From Bacteroidota bacterium (lineage in GTDB: Bacteria > Bacteroidota > Bacteroidia > B-17B0 > Aurantibacillaceae), in contig JADBXZ010000002.1 of NCBI GenBank assembly GCA_020403265.1, positions 1 to 64,000 of the forward strand: a stretch of DNA of 64,000 nucleotides. Direction: 5' to 3'. Below the pieces are notes generated by a model. It did no database searches, had not been told where the DNA came from, and worked only from the letters and a program-made list of their open reading frames with translations. Position 1 is the first letter of the stretch, and the number at the start of each line of letters is the position of its first letter. This document shows positions 28,335 to 37,808 of the stretch, one piece after another. Made by a program: the position numbers and the translations under genes.

Positions 28335-28471
28335 TGCATAACATAAAAAAGGAGAATTTACCGCAAAAAATTTGTGTCGTTTGTAAAAGACCATTTAGCT
28401 GGAGAAAGAAATGGGAAAAAAACTGGACAGAGGTTAAATACTGTAGCAAAGCATGTAGTAAGTGTAAATGA
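28334..28471 (+). CDS. DUF2256 cysteine-rich mini-protein
   Basis: This 45-residue protein has Cys14-X2-Cys17 (ICVVCKRPF), the family core WRKKWEKNW, and Cys37-X3-Cys41-X2-Cys44 ([10 protein letters not shown]), giving a likely zinc ribbon. DUF2256 function is unknown; the family is commonly fused to or placed beside photolyase-related genes. It starts on the last base of the tspO stop and ends with an ATGA overlap into the next photolyase gene, which makes it a firm gene despite its size. Confidence 0.88.
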   Translation: MHNIKKENLPQKICVVCKRPFSWRKKWEKNWTEVKYCSKACSKCK

Positions 28472-30000
28472 AAACATTAAGACTAATTCTGGGCGATCAA
28501 TTAAATTACAATCATTCATGGTTAAGAACAGTGGATGATAATATTACCTATGTTTTGATGGAGGTAAGAGAGGAGACAGATTACACAAAACACCACATAC
28601 AAAAGGTAATTGGCATTTTTGCAGCCATGTATAATTTTGTCCAATTTTTAAAAAAAAGAAAACATAATGTAATCTACATCCAAATTAACGATAAACTTAA
28701 TTTCCAAAGTGTTTCAAAAAATATACATTATTTAATAAATGCAGGTGAGTTTAAAAAATTCGAATACCTTCTCCCAGACGAATACAGAGTAGATAGTTAT
28801 TTAAAAAAGTTATGTGCTCAGTTGAAAATAGAAACTTCAGTAAGTGACACGGAGCATTTTATTTCTTCCAGAGATGAACTGTCAAAAGTATTTGAAGGCA
28901 AGAAGAGTTATTTGTTGGAAACATTTTACCGAAAATTAAGAGTCAAAGAGGGTGTATTAATGCAAGGCTCTAAACCATATGGTGGCAAGTGGAATTTTGA
29001 TGCTTTAAACCGTCAAACCTACAAAGGCGAAGAACGCATACCGCCTTTTCTAAATTTAAAAAACGATTATTCTTCTATCGAAGAAGAGATTCGAAAAGCA
29101 AAGATCGCAACAATTGGCCAGGTTGATGCAAAAAACTTTCAATGGCCAACCACACCAATACAGGCACAACAATTAATGGATTATTTTATTAATAAACTCT
29201 TGCCTAATTTTGGAAAGTATCAGGACGCCATGCACACGAATAATTGGCATCTTTTTCACAGCAGGCTATCATTTGCGTTAAACATTAAATTAGTTTCACC
29301 ATTAAGTGTTATTAAGCAGGTTGAGAATACTTTTTTAACCGGTAAAACAAAGGCGGATATTGCTCAGGTGGAAGGGTTCATCCGACAAATTTTAGGTTGG
29401 AGAGAATACATGCGGGGCATTTATTGGGCACAAATGCCGGGATATTCCAACTTAAATTATTTCGGACATCAAAACAAATTACCCGATTGGTATTGGACGG
29501 GCGACACTAAATTAAATTGTCTTAAACATGCTATCAAACAAAGTTTGGAGCACGCATACGCACATCATATTCAACGGTTGATGATTACAGGCAATTTCGC
29601 GCTCTTGGCTCAGGTACATCCCAATGAGGTAGATGCCTGGTACCTTGGTATTTACATTGATGCTTTTGAGTGGGTAGAAATTACGAATACAAGAGGTATG
29701 AGTCAGTTTGCAGATGGAGGTATGGTAGGAACTAAACCTTATGTTTCCAGTTCAGCGTACATTGATAAAATGAGTAATTATTGCAAAACATGTTATTACG
29801 ATAAAACCAAGAAGCTTGGTGACAGAGCTTGTCCATTTAATAGTTTATATTGGAATTTTTATGAAACGCACAATCAATTATTAAATAAAAATCCAAGAGT
29901 TGGTATGATGCTGAATGTGCTTCACAAAATGGAAAAGCAAACACGCCAAGCCCTGCTTAGGCAAGCAGAATTATATTTAGCTAACATTAATGATTTATAA
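28468..30000 (+). CDS. Iron-sulfur bacterial photolyase/cryptochrome (FeS-BCP, (6-4) photolyase PhrB type)
   Basis: The 510-residue protein has the N-terminal deoxyribodipyrimidine photolyase-related domain ([16 protein letters not shown]) and a C-terminal FAD domain ([34 protein letters not shown]). Four cysteines, Cys351, Cys439, Cys442 and Cys455, match those that hold the [4Fe-4S] cluster of Agrobacterium PhrB (350, 438, 441, 454) with a constant offset of one. Members of this group repair (6-4) photoproducts or act as cryptochromes. Translation is coupled to DUF2256 by a 4-base overlap. Confidence 0.93.
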   Translation: MKTLRLILGDQLNYNHSWLRTVDDNITYVLMEVREETDYTKHHIQKVIGIFAAMYNFVQFLKKRKHNVIYIQINDKLNFQSVSKNIHYLINAGEFKKFEYLLPDEYRVDSYLKKLCAQLKIETSVSDTEHFISSRDELSKVFEGKKSYLLETFYRKLRVKEGVLMQGSKPYGGKWNFDALNRQTYKGEERIPPFLNLKNDYSSIEEEIRKAKIATIGQVDAKNFQWPTTPIQAQQLMDYFINKLLPNFGKYQDAMHTNNWHLFHSRLSFALNIKLVSPLSVIKQVENTFLTGKTKADIAQVEGFIRQILGWREYMRGIYWAQMPGYSNLNYFGHQNKLPDWYWTGDTKLNCLKHAIKQSLEHAYAHHIQRLMITGNFALLAQVHPNEVDAWYLGIYIDAFEWVEITNTRGMSQFADGGMVGTKPYVSSSAYIDKMSNYCKTCYYDKTKKLGDRACPFNSLYWNFYETHNQLLNKNPRVGMMLNVLHKMEKQTRQALLRQAELYLANINDL

Positions 30001-30001
30001 T

Positions 30002-31303
30002 ATGAAATCAACAATTGTTTGGTTTAAAAGCGATCTTCGGCTTCACGACAATGAAACACTTATCAAAGCTATTGAGAAAAATTTACCTATAGTGCCGGTT
30101 TATTGTTTTGATCTTTCTGATTATAAAAAGTCTGTTTATGGCTTTAACAGAATGGGCAATTACAGATTTAAATTTCTTCTGGAGAGTTTAACTGATTTAA
30201 ATACAAACCTTCAAAAGCTTGGCTCCGGATTAATTGTAAGAGTTGGTAATCCGGAGGATGAATTAATTAAAGTGGCGCAACAATATAACGCAAAGTATTT
30301 GTTTACAAAAAAAGAAGTTGCATACAATGAAATAAAGCTTTTTGAAAAGGTAGAACAGGCACTTTGGAAAATAAATGTTGAGAGTTTTGTATTAAGCACC
30401 AGTACGCTTTACCATGCGAATGATCTTCCGTTTTCAATAAAAGATATTCCTGATGTATTTACGAATTTTAGGAAAAAAGTGGAAAAGGAATCAGCGGTAA
30501 GAAGGGTGTACGATGCACCAAAACTTGTTCAATCCCCTGCATTAGATAAATTTCAACTACCTACTTATGCTAATTTAGGTTTGGCTGAACCAAAGTTCAA
30601 TGTTTTAACCGCTGTACCATTTAAGGGTGGCGAAACAGAAGGTTTTAAGCGTTTATCGGATTATCTGGAAGGAACCAGAAATGTATTAAACTACAAGAAT
30701 ACCCGTAACGAACTAATCGGTAAGGACTATTCTTCTAAATTTTCGTTGTGGCTTTCGAACGGTTGTATATCCGCCAGAGAAATTTATTGGTGCTTAAAAA
30801 AATTCGAATCACAATTCGGTTCAAACGAATCAACTTATTGGCTTTACTTTGAATTATTGTGGAGAGATTTTTTCAGGTTTATGTTTAAGAAGCACCATCA
30901 GAAGTATTTTTCATTGTATGGATTAAAACAGCAGTCTTCAAATTTTCTAAGTCAAACTAATCAGTCTGTTGAATTATCTGATTGGATTAATGCGCAGACA
31001 GCAAGTGATTTTGTTAATGCAAACATGATCGAGTTACTAGAAACGGGATTTATGAGTAATCGTGGCAGGCAAATTGTAGCAAGTTATTTGATAAATGATT
31101 TAAAAGTGGACTGGCGTTATGGGGCGGCTTATTTTGAGGAACAATTAATGGATTACGATGTCTGCAGTAATTGGGGTAATTGGGCTTATTTGGCTGGGGT
31201 GGGCAATGACCCAAGAAGCAATCGTTATTTTGATACTACCAAACAGACCGAAACTTATGATAGAAATGGTGATTATAGAAAGCGTTGGTTGAGGGTTTCC
31301 TGA
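30002..31303 (+). CDS. Cryptochrome DASH
   Basis: Cry-DASH proteins bind FAD and a folate antenna, repair cyclobutane dimers chiefly in single-stranded DNA, and may signal. The protein (433 residues from the ATG at 30002; another ATG lies 12 bases upstream) has the DASH start STIVWFKSDLRLHDNETL, the FKGGETEGFKRLSDYL segment, SSKFSLWLSNGCISAREIYW, LYFELLWRDFFRFM, TGFMSNRGRQIVASYL, WRYGAAYFEEQLMDYDVCSNWGNW (in part), and a C-terminal GVGNDPRSNRYFD. The ATG at 30002 is preferred because DASH proteins begin with a short basic lead before TIVWF. It closes the operon ahead of a terminator. Confidence 0.93.
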   Translation: MKSTIVWFKSDLRLHDNETLIKAIEKNLPIVPVYCFDLSDYKKSVYGFNRMGNYRFKFLLESLTDLNTNLQKLGSGLIVRVGNPEDELIKVAQQYNAKYLFTKKEVAYNEIKLFEKVEQALWKINVESFVLSTSTLYHANDLPFSIKDIPDVFTNFRKKVEKESAVRRVYDAPKLVQSPALDKFQLPTYANLGLAEPKFNVLTAVPFKGGETEGFKRLSDYLEGTRNVLNYKNTRNELIGKDYSSKFSLWLSNGCISAREIYWCLKKFESQFGSNESTYWLYFELLWRDFFRFMFKKHHQKYFSLYGLKQQSSNFLSQTNQSVELSDWINAQTASDFVNANMIELLETGFMSNRGRQIVASYLINDLKVDWRYGAAYFEEQLMDYDVCSNWGNWAYLAGVGNDPRSNRYFDTTKQTETYDRNGDYRKRWLRVS

Positions 31304-31335
31304 GAAAACTAAGTTGATTCTCTATCAATCAAAAA

Positions 31336-31364
31336 AGCCGTTGCTTTTGGGCTAACGGCTTTTT
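31336..31364. terminator. Bidirectional intrinsic terminator
   Basis: AGCCGTT at 31336-31342 pairs with AACGGCT at 31354-31360, flanked by an A run on the left and a T run on the right. It separates the cryptochrome DASH gene from rpmH and can end both transcripts. Confidence 0.8.
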
Positions 31365-31382
31365 CTTTACCTATGAAAAAAA

Positions 31383-31538
31383 TTATTTATGAGTTTTTTC
31401 GCTGCTTACTGTCAATTTTTTGCGTCCGCGAGCTCTGCGTGCTGCCAATACTCTACGTCCGTTTGGAGTAGCCATACGCTCTCTAAAACCATGTTTGTTT
31501 TTACGTTTGCGTTGTGAGGGTTGAAAGGTACGTTTCAT
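31383..31538 (-). CDS. rpmH: 50S ribosomal protein L34
   Basis: L34 is a small basic protein of the large ribosomal subunit. The 51-residue product begins [20 protein letters not shown] and goes on through [22 protein letters not shown], the unmistakable L34 pattern, with a short KTHK tail. It is not next to rnpA or dnaA here. A strong Bacteroidota-type promoter lies upstream on the minus strand, and the terminator at 31336-31364 follows. Confidence 0.97.
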   Translation of the reverse strand: MKRTFQPSQRKRKNKHGFRERMATPNGRRVLAARRARGRKKLTVSSEKTHK

Positions 31539-31581
31539 TTTTTTATCTGTTAAATGTTAATATCTTTTATTTTTGGGACTG

Positions 31582-31613
31582 CAAATATAATCACTTTTTG
31601 ATTAGCTGCCAAA
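31582..31613 (-). promoter_or_regulatory. Sigma-A promoter of rpmH
   Basis: On the minus strand TTTG (31613-31610), 20 bases, then TATATTTG (31589-31582) match the Bacteroidota -33/-7 consensus TTTG-N19-23-TAnnTTTG perfectly. The -7 box lies 43 bases before the rpmH ATG. This is the best promoter match in the window. Confidence 0.75.
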
Positions 31614-31700
31614 TAATTCCCTTTGATTTTCTAATTTTAGCACAAATATTACAATTTTATGACAAAAAAGCCATAAAATACCTTTAATTTTAACCTTTTT

Positions 31701-33530
31701 ATGGCCAAACGTAACCGTGGCGGTTCTAATACCGATGCAGAAGAATTACCAAAAGCAAAACTAAGTTGGAGCAACTTTAAAAAGTCATTTCGTCTTTTTA
31801 AGTATCTAAACAAACAAAAATGGATGTTCGTTTTAGGCATGCTTTTTTTGTTTGCTTCAGCCGGAGTTGGTTTACTTTTTCCTATGAAATCAGGTTCATT
31901 GTTGGGAATGTTTGGAGATAGTGCCGGAAGTATTGATGAAAAAATTAGTAAACTAACCAGTGTCGGGGGCATGCTCTTATTAATTTTGGCGGCGCAAGGG
32001 GTGATAAGTTTTTTTAGGGTGTTTTTTTTCGCACGTGTAACGGAAAGTATTTTAGAGGGTCTGCGGAATGACACGTTTGGTCGTTTGATTCAAATGCCAA
32101 TGAGCTTTTTTAGTAAAAATCAATCGGCAGAGCTTAGTAGCCGGATCGCAACTGATGTAAATGTAATTTCAGATGCCTTTACGGTTAATATAGCTGAAAT
32201 CATTCGTCAAACCATTGTGGGTATAGGCGGCCTGATACTAATGATTACAAGAGTAGATTGGTTTATTGCTAAATGGTTCGTCATCATTATTCCTCCTTTA
32301 ACCATTGTTGCCATTTTATTTGCCAAACGCATCAGAAAGTACTCCAAAGAATTGCAAGACAAAATAGCTGCTGCCAATGTAGTTGTGGCGGAAGCGCTTA
32401 CAGGGATTAGTAGTGTAAAAACCTACACAAGCGAGGCTAAGGAAATTAGCCGCCTTCAAACCCGTACTTCGCAAATCAAAAGTATTGGTCTCAAATACGG
32501 TTTATTTAGAGGTGTTTTTTTCACGTTTGTTGTAACGTTTATTTTCGGCACTGTATTTTTTATTCTATTTAAAATGATTGAGGCTAAAATTAACGGACAA
32601 ATAACAGCCGAAGAGTTTGGTGAATTCATGATGCTTTCGTTGTTTGTAAGCGCTTCTTTAGGAGGTTTACCCGACCAAATTGCAGGTTTACAAAAGGCAT
32701 TGGGGGCAACGGACAGAGTGTTTGAAATTATTGACGGAGAAATAGAATCCGTTAATCTATCGTATCAAAAGTCAACTCATACCCAACCACCATCACTCAT
32801 TGAATTTAGAAACGTGAGTTTTAATTACCCAACTCGGCCAGACTTCAACGTGCTAAAGGATGTAAGTTTTATTGCCAATCCAGGAGAGACCGTGGCCTTG
32901 GTTGGTAGCAGTGGTTCCGGTAAAAGCACCATCGCCTCATTACTTTTGAGATTTTATGATCCTAATTCAGGCAGTATTTTAATTAACAGTAAGGATACAA
33001 AAAACCTTGATTTAACTGAAATGCGTGAGAAAATAGCTTTAGTGCCGCAGGATGTTGTTCTTTTTGCAGGAAGTATTAAGGAGAATATTGGCTACGGTAA
33101 GCCAAATGCAACTGATGAGGAAATTATTGCAGCTGCGAAACAAGCCAATGCTTTCGATTTTGTGAATTCATTTCCTGATAAATTTGATACTTTAGTTGGG
33201 GAGCGCGGAATTCAACTTTCGGGCGGCCAGCGTCAGCGAATAGCAATTGCAAGAGCCGTACTTAAAAATCCTAGTATCTTGATTTTAGATGAGGCAACAA
33301 GCAGCTTGGATAGCGAAAGTGAACATCTTGTGCAAGAAGCTTTAGATAAGCTAATGAAAGGACGAACCAGTATTGTAATAGCCCACCGTTTGGCAACTAT
33401 CCGTAATGCTGATAAAATCGTTGTTCTACAAAAAGGGGAAATAAAAGAATCGGGTACACATCAGGAGCTAATGAAAGTTGAAAATGGCTTTTATCAAAAA
33501 TTGAGTAAAATGCAGTTCGAGCTCAATTAG
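31701..33530 (+). CDS. ABC exporter, fused permease and ATPase
   Basis: The 609-residue protein is a half-size ABC exporter that should act as a homodimer in the inner membrane. About six membrane helices fill residues 40-340, followed by an ATPase domain with Walker A GSSGSGKST (402-410), signature LSGGQRQRIAIARA, Walker B ILILDEATSSLDSES, and the switch AHRLATI. The layout is that of MsbA/multidrug or lipid exporters, but nothing in the sequence names the substrate. It begins with a short basic lead, MAKRNRGGSNTD. It is monocistronic. Confidence 0.93.
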   Translation: MAKRNRGGSNTDAEELPKAKLSWSNFKKSFRLFKYLNKQKWMFVLGMLFLFASAGVGLLFPMKSGSLLGMFGDSAGSIDEKISKLTSVGGMLLLILAAQGVISFFRVFFFARVTESILEGLRNDTFGRLIQMPMSFFSKNQSAELSSRIATDVNVISDAFTVNIAEIIRQTIVGIGGLILMITRVDWFIAKWFVIIIPPLTIVAILFAKRIRKYSKELQDKIAAANVVVAEALTGISSVKTYTSEAKEISRLQTRTSQIKSIGLKYGLFRGVFFTFVVTFIFGTVFFILFKMIEAKINGQITAEEFGEFMMLSLFVSASLGGLPDQIAGLQKALGATDRVFEIIDGEIESVNLSYQKSTHTQPPSLIEFRNVSFNYPTRPDFNVLKDVSFIANPGETVALVGSSGSGKSTIASLLLRFYDPNSGSILINSKDTKNLDLTEMREKIALVPQDVVLFAGSIKENIGYGKPNATDEEIIAAAKQANAFDFVNSFPDKFDTLVGERGIQLSGGQRQRIAIARAVLKNPSILILDEATSSLDSESEHLVQEALDKLMKGRTSIVIAHRLATIRNADKIVVLQKGEIKESGTHQELMKVENGFYQKLSKMQFELN

Positions 33531-33605
33531 TTGATTCTTAAAATTCACTTTTTTTATAGTTTTAACGGTATACTATAATCAATTAAATATTATTTTTAGC
33601 CCTTT

Positions 33606-36272
33606 ATGATGAAACAACTATTATTCTCAGCCATCTTATTAGCGTCTATGAGTGCCTGTAAGCCTGGTAAAAAAACTCAGACCACAACTAATCAGTCAAC
33701 AGTATCTAATGACAAATCTGTTACAACTGCTACTTCGGTGCCCGAAATTCATATTGACATGGATACTATCACTGTATCATCTAAAACTGCCACCGCTGAA
33801 CAAGAAGTTTATAGAGCAAGTAATACGATTACAAACGATTTGATTCATACTAAATTGGAAGTTAGTTTTGATTGGACAAAAAGTTACATGTATGGCAAGG
33901 CTACTATTAATCTTAAGCCTCATTTTTATCCTACCAATAAATTGTATTTAGATGCACGTGGGATGGAATTGAAGGAAGTAAGCATTGTTAAAGATGAACT
34001 TTTGAAAACAGCCAAACCAAATACTACTGGTGTTACTGGTAATAGAAAAAATCTTGATTATAAGTATGAAAATGATAGTATCAAAATTACACTTGATAAA
34101 GTATACACTAGAAACGAAACCTACACAATTTATATTGATTATATTTCTAAACCAAATGAATTAAAAAGCGGAGGTAGTGCTGCCATCATGAGCGATAAGG
34201 GGTTATATTTCGTAAACCCTAAAGGAGAGGATTTTTTAAAAATGCCACAAATCTGGACGCAAGGCGAAACTCAAGCCAGTTCAGTTTGGTTTCCTACCAT
34301 TGATAGTCCAAATCAAAAAATGACGCAGGAAATTTACATGACAGTAAAGGATAATCTAGCTACACTATCTAACGGTATACTGGTTAACACAAAAAAGAAT
34401 GCCGATGGAACCAAAACCGATTATTGGAAAATGGATTTGCTTCATGCGCCGTATTTAGCCATGATGGGTATAGGTGAGTTTAAAAGAGTAGTTGATCAAC
34501 CATGGAAGGGAAAAGAAATTAGTTACTATGTTGAAAGAGAATATGAACCTCATGCCAAGGCCATTTTTGGTGATACCAAGGAGATGATAGATTTTTACAG
34601 CAAAACTTTAGGCGTAGATTATCCTTGGCAAAAATATGCACAAATAAGTGTGCGTGACTATGTAAGTGGCGCCATGGAAAATACAAGCGCAACTTTGCAT
34701 GGTGATTTTGTAGCCTATCAAACTACCAGAGATACCATCGATTATAAAAAAGGGGCTTCAACTATTGCGCATGAATTATTTCACCAGTGGTTTGGAGACT
34801 ATGTAACCTGTGAAAGCTGGAGTAATTTACCATTAAATGAAAGTTTTGCTACCTATGGTGAATATTTATGGATTGAGCATAAAGAGGGCAGAGACGCTGC
34901 GGATTTCCACCATTTAGGAAGCCGACGCTCCTATCTTGCAAGTTCTGAACAGAAGGAGGTACATTTAATTCGCTTTAAATACAAAGACAAAGAAGAAATG
35001 TTTGATGGTTTTAGCTACGCAAAAGGCGGACAAATATTACACATGTTGCGCAAAGTGCTTGGCGATGATGCTTTTTTTGCAGGATTAAAAAATTATCTGA
35101 GCACTAATAAATTTAAAGCAGCGGAAATACACCATTTACGCTTGGCATTTGAAGAAACAACAGGACAAGATTTAAACTGGTTTTTTAATGAATGGTTTTT
35201 AGCTTCGGGCCGCCCTAAACTTAGTGTGAAAAAAGAGTTTGATGCAGCTACATCTTCTTTGAAGCTAACTGTTATTCAAAAACAAAATTTAAAGGAAGTG
35301 CCTTTGTATATTATGCCTTTAGATATTGACATTTACATAAATGGTACAAAGCAGAGAACGCGTGTTTGGATGAGAAATGAAAAAGAGGGTTACAATTTAC
35401 CTTGCTCAGCTAAACCGGATTGGGTTAACATTGATGGTGAGCGAAGTTTATTGGCAGATATTGATTTTGAAAAATCAAAAGAAGAATTAATGGCGCAATA
35501 TAAAACAGGTATTTTATATGGCGATCGTATAGAAGCCTTAAAAGCTTTGGAAAAAAATATCGCTGAGCCTGAAGTAAAAAATTTATTTATGGATGTAGCG
35601 CAGAAAGATAAATTTTTTGAATTACGTAGTTACGCTTTACAGAAGTTAAAAGCGATAAACGATAAGTCTGAATTAAAAAAATTATTGTTAACTGTTTATG
35701 CAAACGATTCTAAAACGCTTGTGAAAGCTGATGCGTTGTCACTATTAAACGAACAATTTAATGCAGATGCAGATGTGTTTGATTTAAACAACAAAGCATT
35801 ATCTAATCTGAGTTATGCAGTTGTGATAGAAGGCTTGATGGGTATCAATAAAAAAGACTCAAAATTAGCGGTTGAAAAAGCAAAGTCACTAGAAAACGAA
35901 TATAGTTCACGAGTATTAAACACCATAGCAGTTATTTATGCGGCTAACCCAAATGACAACCAAAGTAGTTTTTTCAGAAATGGTTTTAAATATATTCCCG
36001 GTTTTGACATGTTGAGTTACATGGCTTCTTATGCAAAGGCAGCTAAAAAATTTACTACACCAAAGGCTGCGTATGCCGCAGGTCAGGATTTTGAGTCTGT
36101 TGCAAAAGGTGGAGGTAAGTTTACTAAAATGGGTGCTGTTAAGGCTTTAAAAGATTTGGCAAGCATTTGGAAAGATAAAGAAGCAACAGCCAAATCAAAT
36201 AACGACCCTGATTTAGCAGCCATTTCCGAAACGAAGGCGTTTCTTGAAAAGGCTTACGCTGGAGTGAAGTAA
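33606..36272 (+). CDS. M1 family aminopeptidase, lipoprotein
   Basis: M1 peptidases are zinc aminopeptidases. The 888-residue protein has a lipoprotein signal (lipobox MSAC, Cys18), the substrate-binding GAMEN loop at 355-359, and the zinc site HELFH (His389, His393) with Glu412 in LNESFATYGEYLW. An N-terminal beta domain (about 60-270) and a C-terminal helical domain complete the fold. The lipid anchor places it in the periplasm or on the outer membrane, fitting use of external peptides. A second ATG three bases on could also serve as start. Confidence 0.94.
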   Translation: MMKQLLFSAILLASMSACKPGKKTQTTTNQSTVSNDKSVTTATSVPEIHIDMDTITVSSKTATAEQEVYRASNTITNDLIHTKLEVSFDWTKSYMYGKATINLKPHFYPTNKLYLDARGMELKEVSIVKDELLKTAKPNTTGVTGNRKNLDYKYENDSIKITLDKVYTRNETYTIYIDYISKPNELKSGGSAAIMSDKGLYFVNPKGEDFLKMPQIWTQGETQASSVWFPTIDSPNQKMTQEIYMTVKDNLATLSNGILVNTKKNADGTKTDYWKMDLLHAPYLAMMGIGEFKRVVDQPWKGKEISYYVEREYEPHAKAIFGDTKEMIDFYSKTLGVDYPWQKYAQISVRDYVSGAMENTSATLHGDFVAYQTTRDTIDYKKGASTIAHELFHQWFGDYVTCESWSNLPLNESFATYGEYLWIEHKEGRDAADFHHLGSRRSYLASSEQKEVHLIRFKYKDKEEMFDGFSYAKGGQILHMLRKVLGDDAFFAGLKNYLSTNKFKAAEIHHLRLAFEETTGQDLNWFFNEWFLASGRPKLSVKKEFDAATSSLKLTVIQKQNLKEVPLYIMPLDIDIYINGTKQRTRVWMRNEKEGYNLPCSAKPDWVNIDGERSLLADIDFEKSKEELMAQYKTGILYGDRIEALKALEKNIAEPEVKNLFMDVAQKDKFFELRSYALQKLKAINDKSELKKLLLTVYANDSKTLVKADALSLLNEQFNADADVFDLNNKALSNLSYAVVIEGLMGINKKDSKLAVEKAKSLENEYSSRVLNTIAVIYAANPNDNQSSFFRNGFKYIPGFDMLSYMASYAKAAKKFTTPKAAYAAGQDFESVAKGGGKFTKMGAVKALKDLASIWKDKEATAKSNNDPDLAAISETKAFLEKAYAGVK

Positions 36273-36275
36273 GAT

Positions 36276-37790
36276 TTAATTCTTTCTTGATACCAGTGAA
36301 TTAAAAGCCTCTGCATAGTGATTAACGACGTCGCTTGGCAACATGGTTATTTCATTAAATTTAGATTTTGTAATATCTGCGGCTAAGCCGTGAATATATA
36401 CACCAATAATAGCTGCGTTTATTGGTGTATAATTTTGTGCTACTAATCCCGCAATCAAGCCTGTTAAAACATCTCCACTGCCACCTTTCGCCAAGCCTGT
36501 GTTGCCGGTCGAATTAAAATAGGATTCACCACTTGGCGAGGTAATACAGGTATGAGCGCCTTTCAATACAACAATTACCTGATGTTGAACAGAAAACTCA
36601 ACTTGTAATTGGTGACGATGAAAATCAGATGTAGCTTCATGGGTTAAACGTTCAAATTCTTTTAAGTGTGGAGTTAAAATGGAATTTTTTGGTATCACTT
36701 CCAGTATGTGTTGATTTTGAGATATACAATTTAAAGCATCTGCATCCAACACTAAAGGTGCATCAGCTGATTGTATAAGTTTTAAAACACTTTTTTGAAC
36801 CTGCTGGGAAGTGCCTATGCCTGGACCTACAGCAATGACTTTATAATTAGAAGTATTCAGGTCATCTACATTAATTTCATTTACTCCGCTCATAATAGTC
36901 ATTGCCTCGGGCGCAGCCGCCTGCATTATTTCGTAACCACATTGAGGTAACATTACCGTTAATAATCCTGCTCCGCTTCTTAAAAAACTTTTTGCAGCTA
37001 AAACGCTTGCACCTATTTTTCCATGTGAACCGCTTACTAATAAACCATGGCCAAAAGTTCCTTTATGCGAATACTTATCTCTCTTTTTTTGTATGCTTTT
37101 TACAAATTTAGTGTCAACATAAAACTGTTTACAAGGTTCTTGTTCAATAAATTCCTTGCTCAAATTAATATCTAGAATATGCCAGTCACCAACCAATTCA
37201 TACGTTTCAGGAAATAGAAAAGCAAATTTTGGTAATTGAAAACAAAGCGTGTGTGTTGCTTTAATAATTGTAGTTTTATGTGATGTTACGTCATCGCAGT
37301 TTAAACCTGAAGGAACATCAATTGAAACAATTGGTAATTGCAGTGAGTTCAGTTTTAAAATTAGATCTTTGTAAAGGCCATTAGGTTCACCAAGTATTCC
37401 AATACCAAGTAAAGCATCAATTATAACAATCCCGGCAGGTATATCCGGAAATTCAACAATCGAAGTAATAACCTTCACATTTCCCGGGAATTTTTGTTCT
37501 AACCTTTTTTTGTTGAGATTACAATCGTTGCTGTAATTTGAATGATTCGCAACAATACATTTCACCGTGTAGCCTGATTCGATTAAGAGTCTGCTAATGG
37601 CAATTCCATCCCCGCCATTATTGCCATGACCACAAAACACAAAAAAAGCTTGTTGTTTCGAAAAGTTAAACTTGATCCAATCAGCAGCAGCCAAGGCAGC
37701 ACGTTCCATTAAATCTACAGACTGTATCTTTTCAGAGGCTATTGTAAATGCATCTGCTCTTTTAATTTGCTGTGCTGATAGTATTTTCAT
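36276..37790 (-). CDS. nnr: Bifunctional NAD(P)HX epimerase/dehydratase
   Basis: This enzyme repairs hydrated NADH and NADPH: the N-terminal half interconverts the R and S epimers and the C-terminal half dehydrates S-NAD(P)HX using ADP or ATP. The epimerase part shows VFCGHGNNGGDGIAISRLL and DALLGIGI; the dehydratase part shows KIGASVLAAKSFLRSGAGL, AVGPGIG, LDADALN and TGLAKGGSGDVLTGLIAG. I chose the ATG at 37790, at MKILSAQQIKRAD, rather than the upstream TTG. It meets the M1 gene head-on with 3 bases between stops and follows an aldehyde dehydrogenase gene. Confidence 0.93.
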   Translation of the reverse strand: MKILSAQQIKRADAFTIASEKIQSVDLMERAALAAADWIKFNFSKQQAFFVFCGHGNNGGDGIAISRLLIESGYTVKCIVANHSNYSNDCNLNKKRLEQKFPGNVKVITSIVEFPDIPAGIVIIDALLGIGILGEPNGLYKDLILKLNSLQLPIVSIDVPSGLNCDDVTSHKTTIIKATHTLCFQLPKFAFLFPETYELVGDWHILDINLSKEFIEQEPCKQFYVDTKFVKSIQKKRDKYSHKGTFGHGLLVSGSHGKIGASVLAAKSFLRSGAGLLTVMLPQCGYEIMQAAAPEAMTIMSGVNEINVDDLNTSNYKVIAVGPGIGTSQQVQKSVLKLIQSADAPLVLDADALNCISQNQHILEVIPKNSILTPHLKEFERLTHEATSDFHRHQLQVEFSVQHQVIVVLKGAHTCITSPSGESYFNSTGNTGLAKGGSGDVLTGLIAGLVAQNYTPINAAIIGVYIHGLAADITKSKFNEITMLPSDVVNHYAEAFNSLVSRKN

Positions 37791-37808
37791 GGGTCGCAAA
37801 TGATTGAT

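Noticed and set aside
31649-32074. Minus-strand 141-residue frame over the ABC exporter
   Set aside because: Antisense to well-conserved transporter sequence, basic low-complexity product, no ribosome site.
33554-33578. 7-base inverted repeat TTATAGT/ACTATAA before the M1 peptidase gene
   Set aside because: Short and AT-only around an 11-base spacer; expected by chance in this composition and without a T run.
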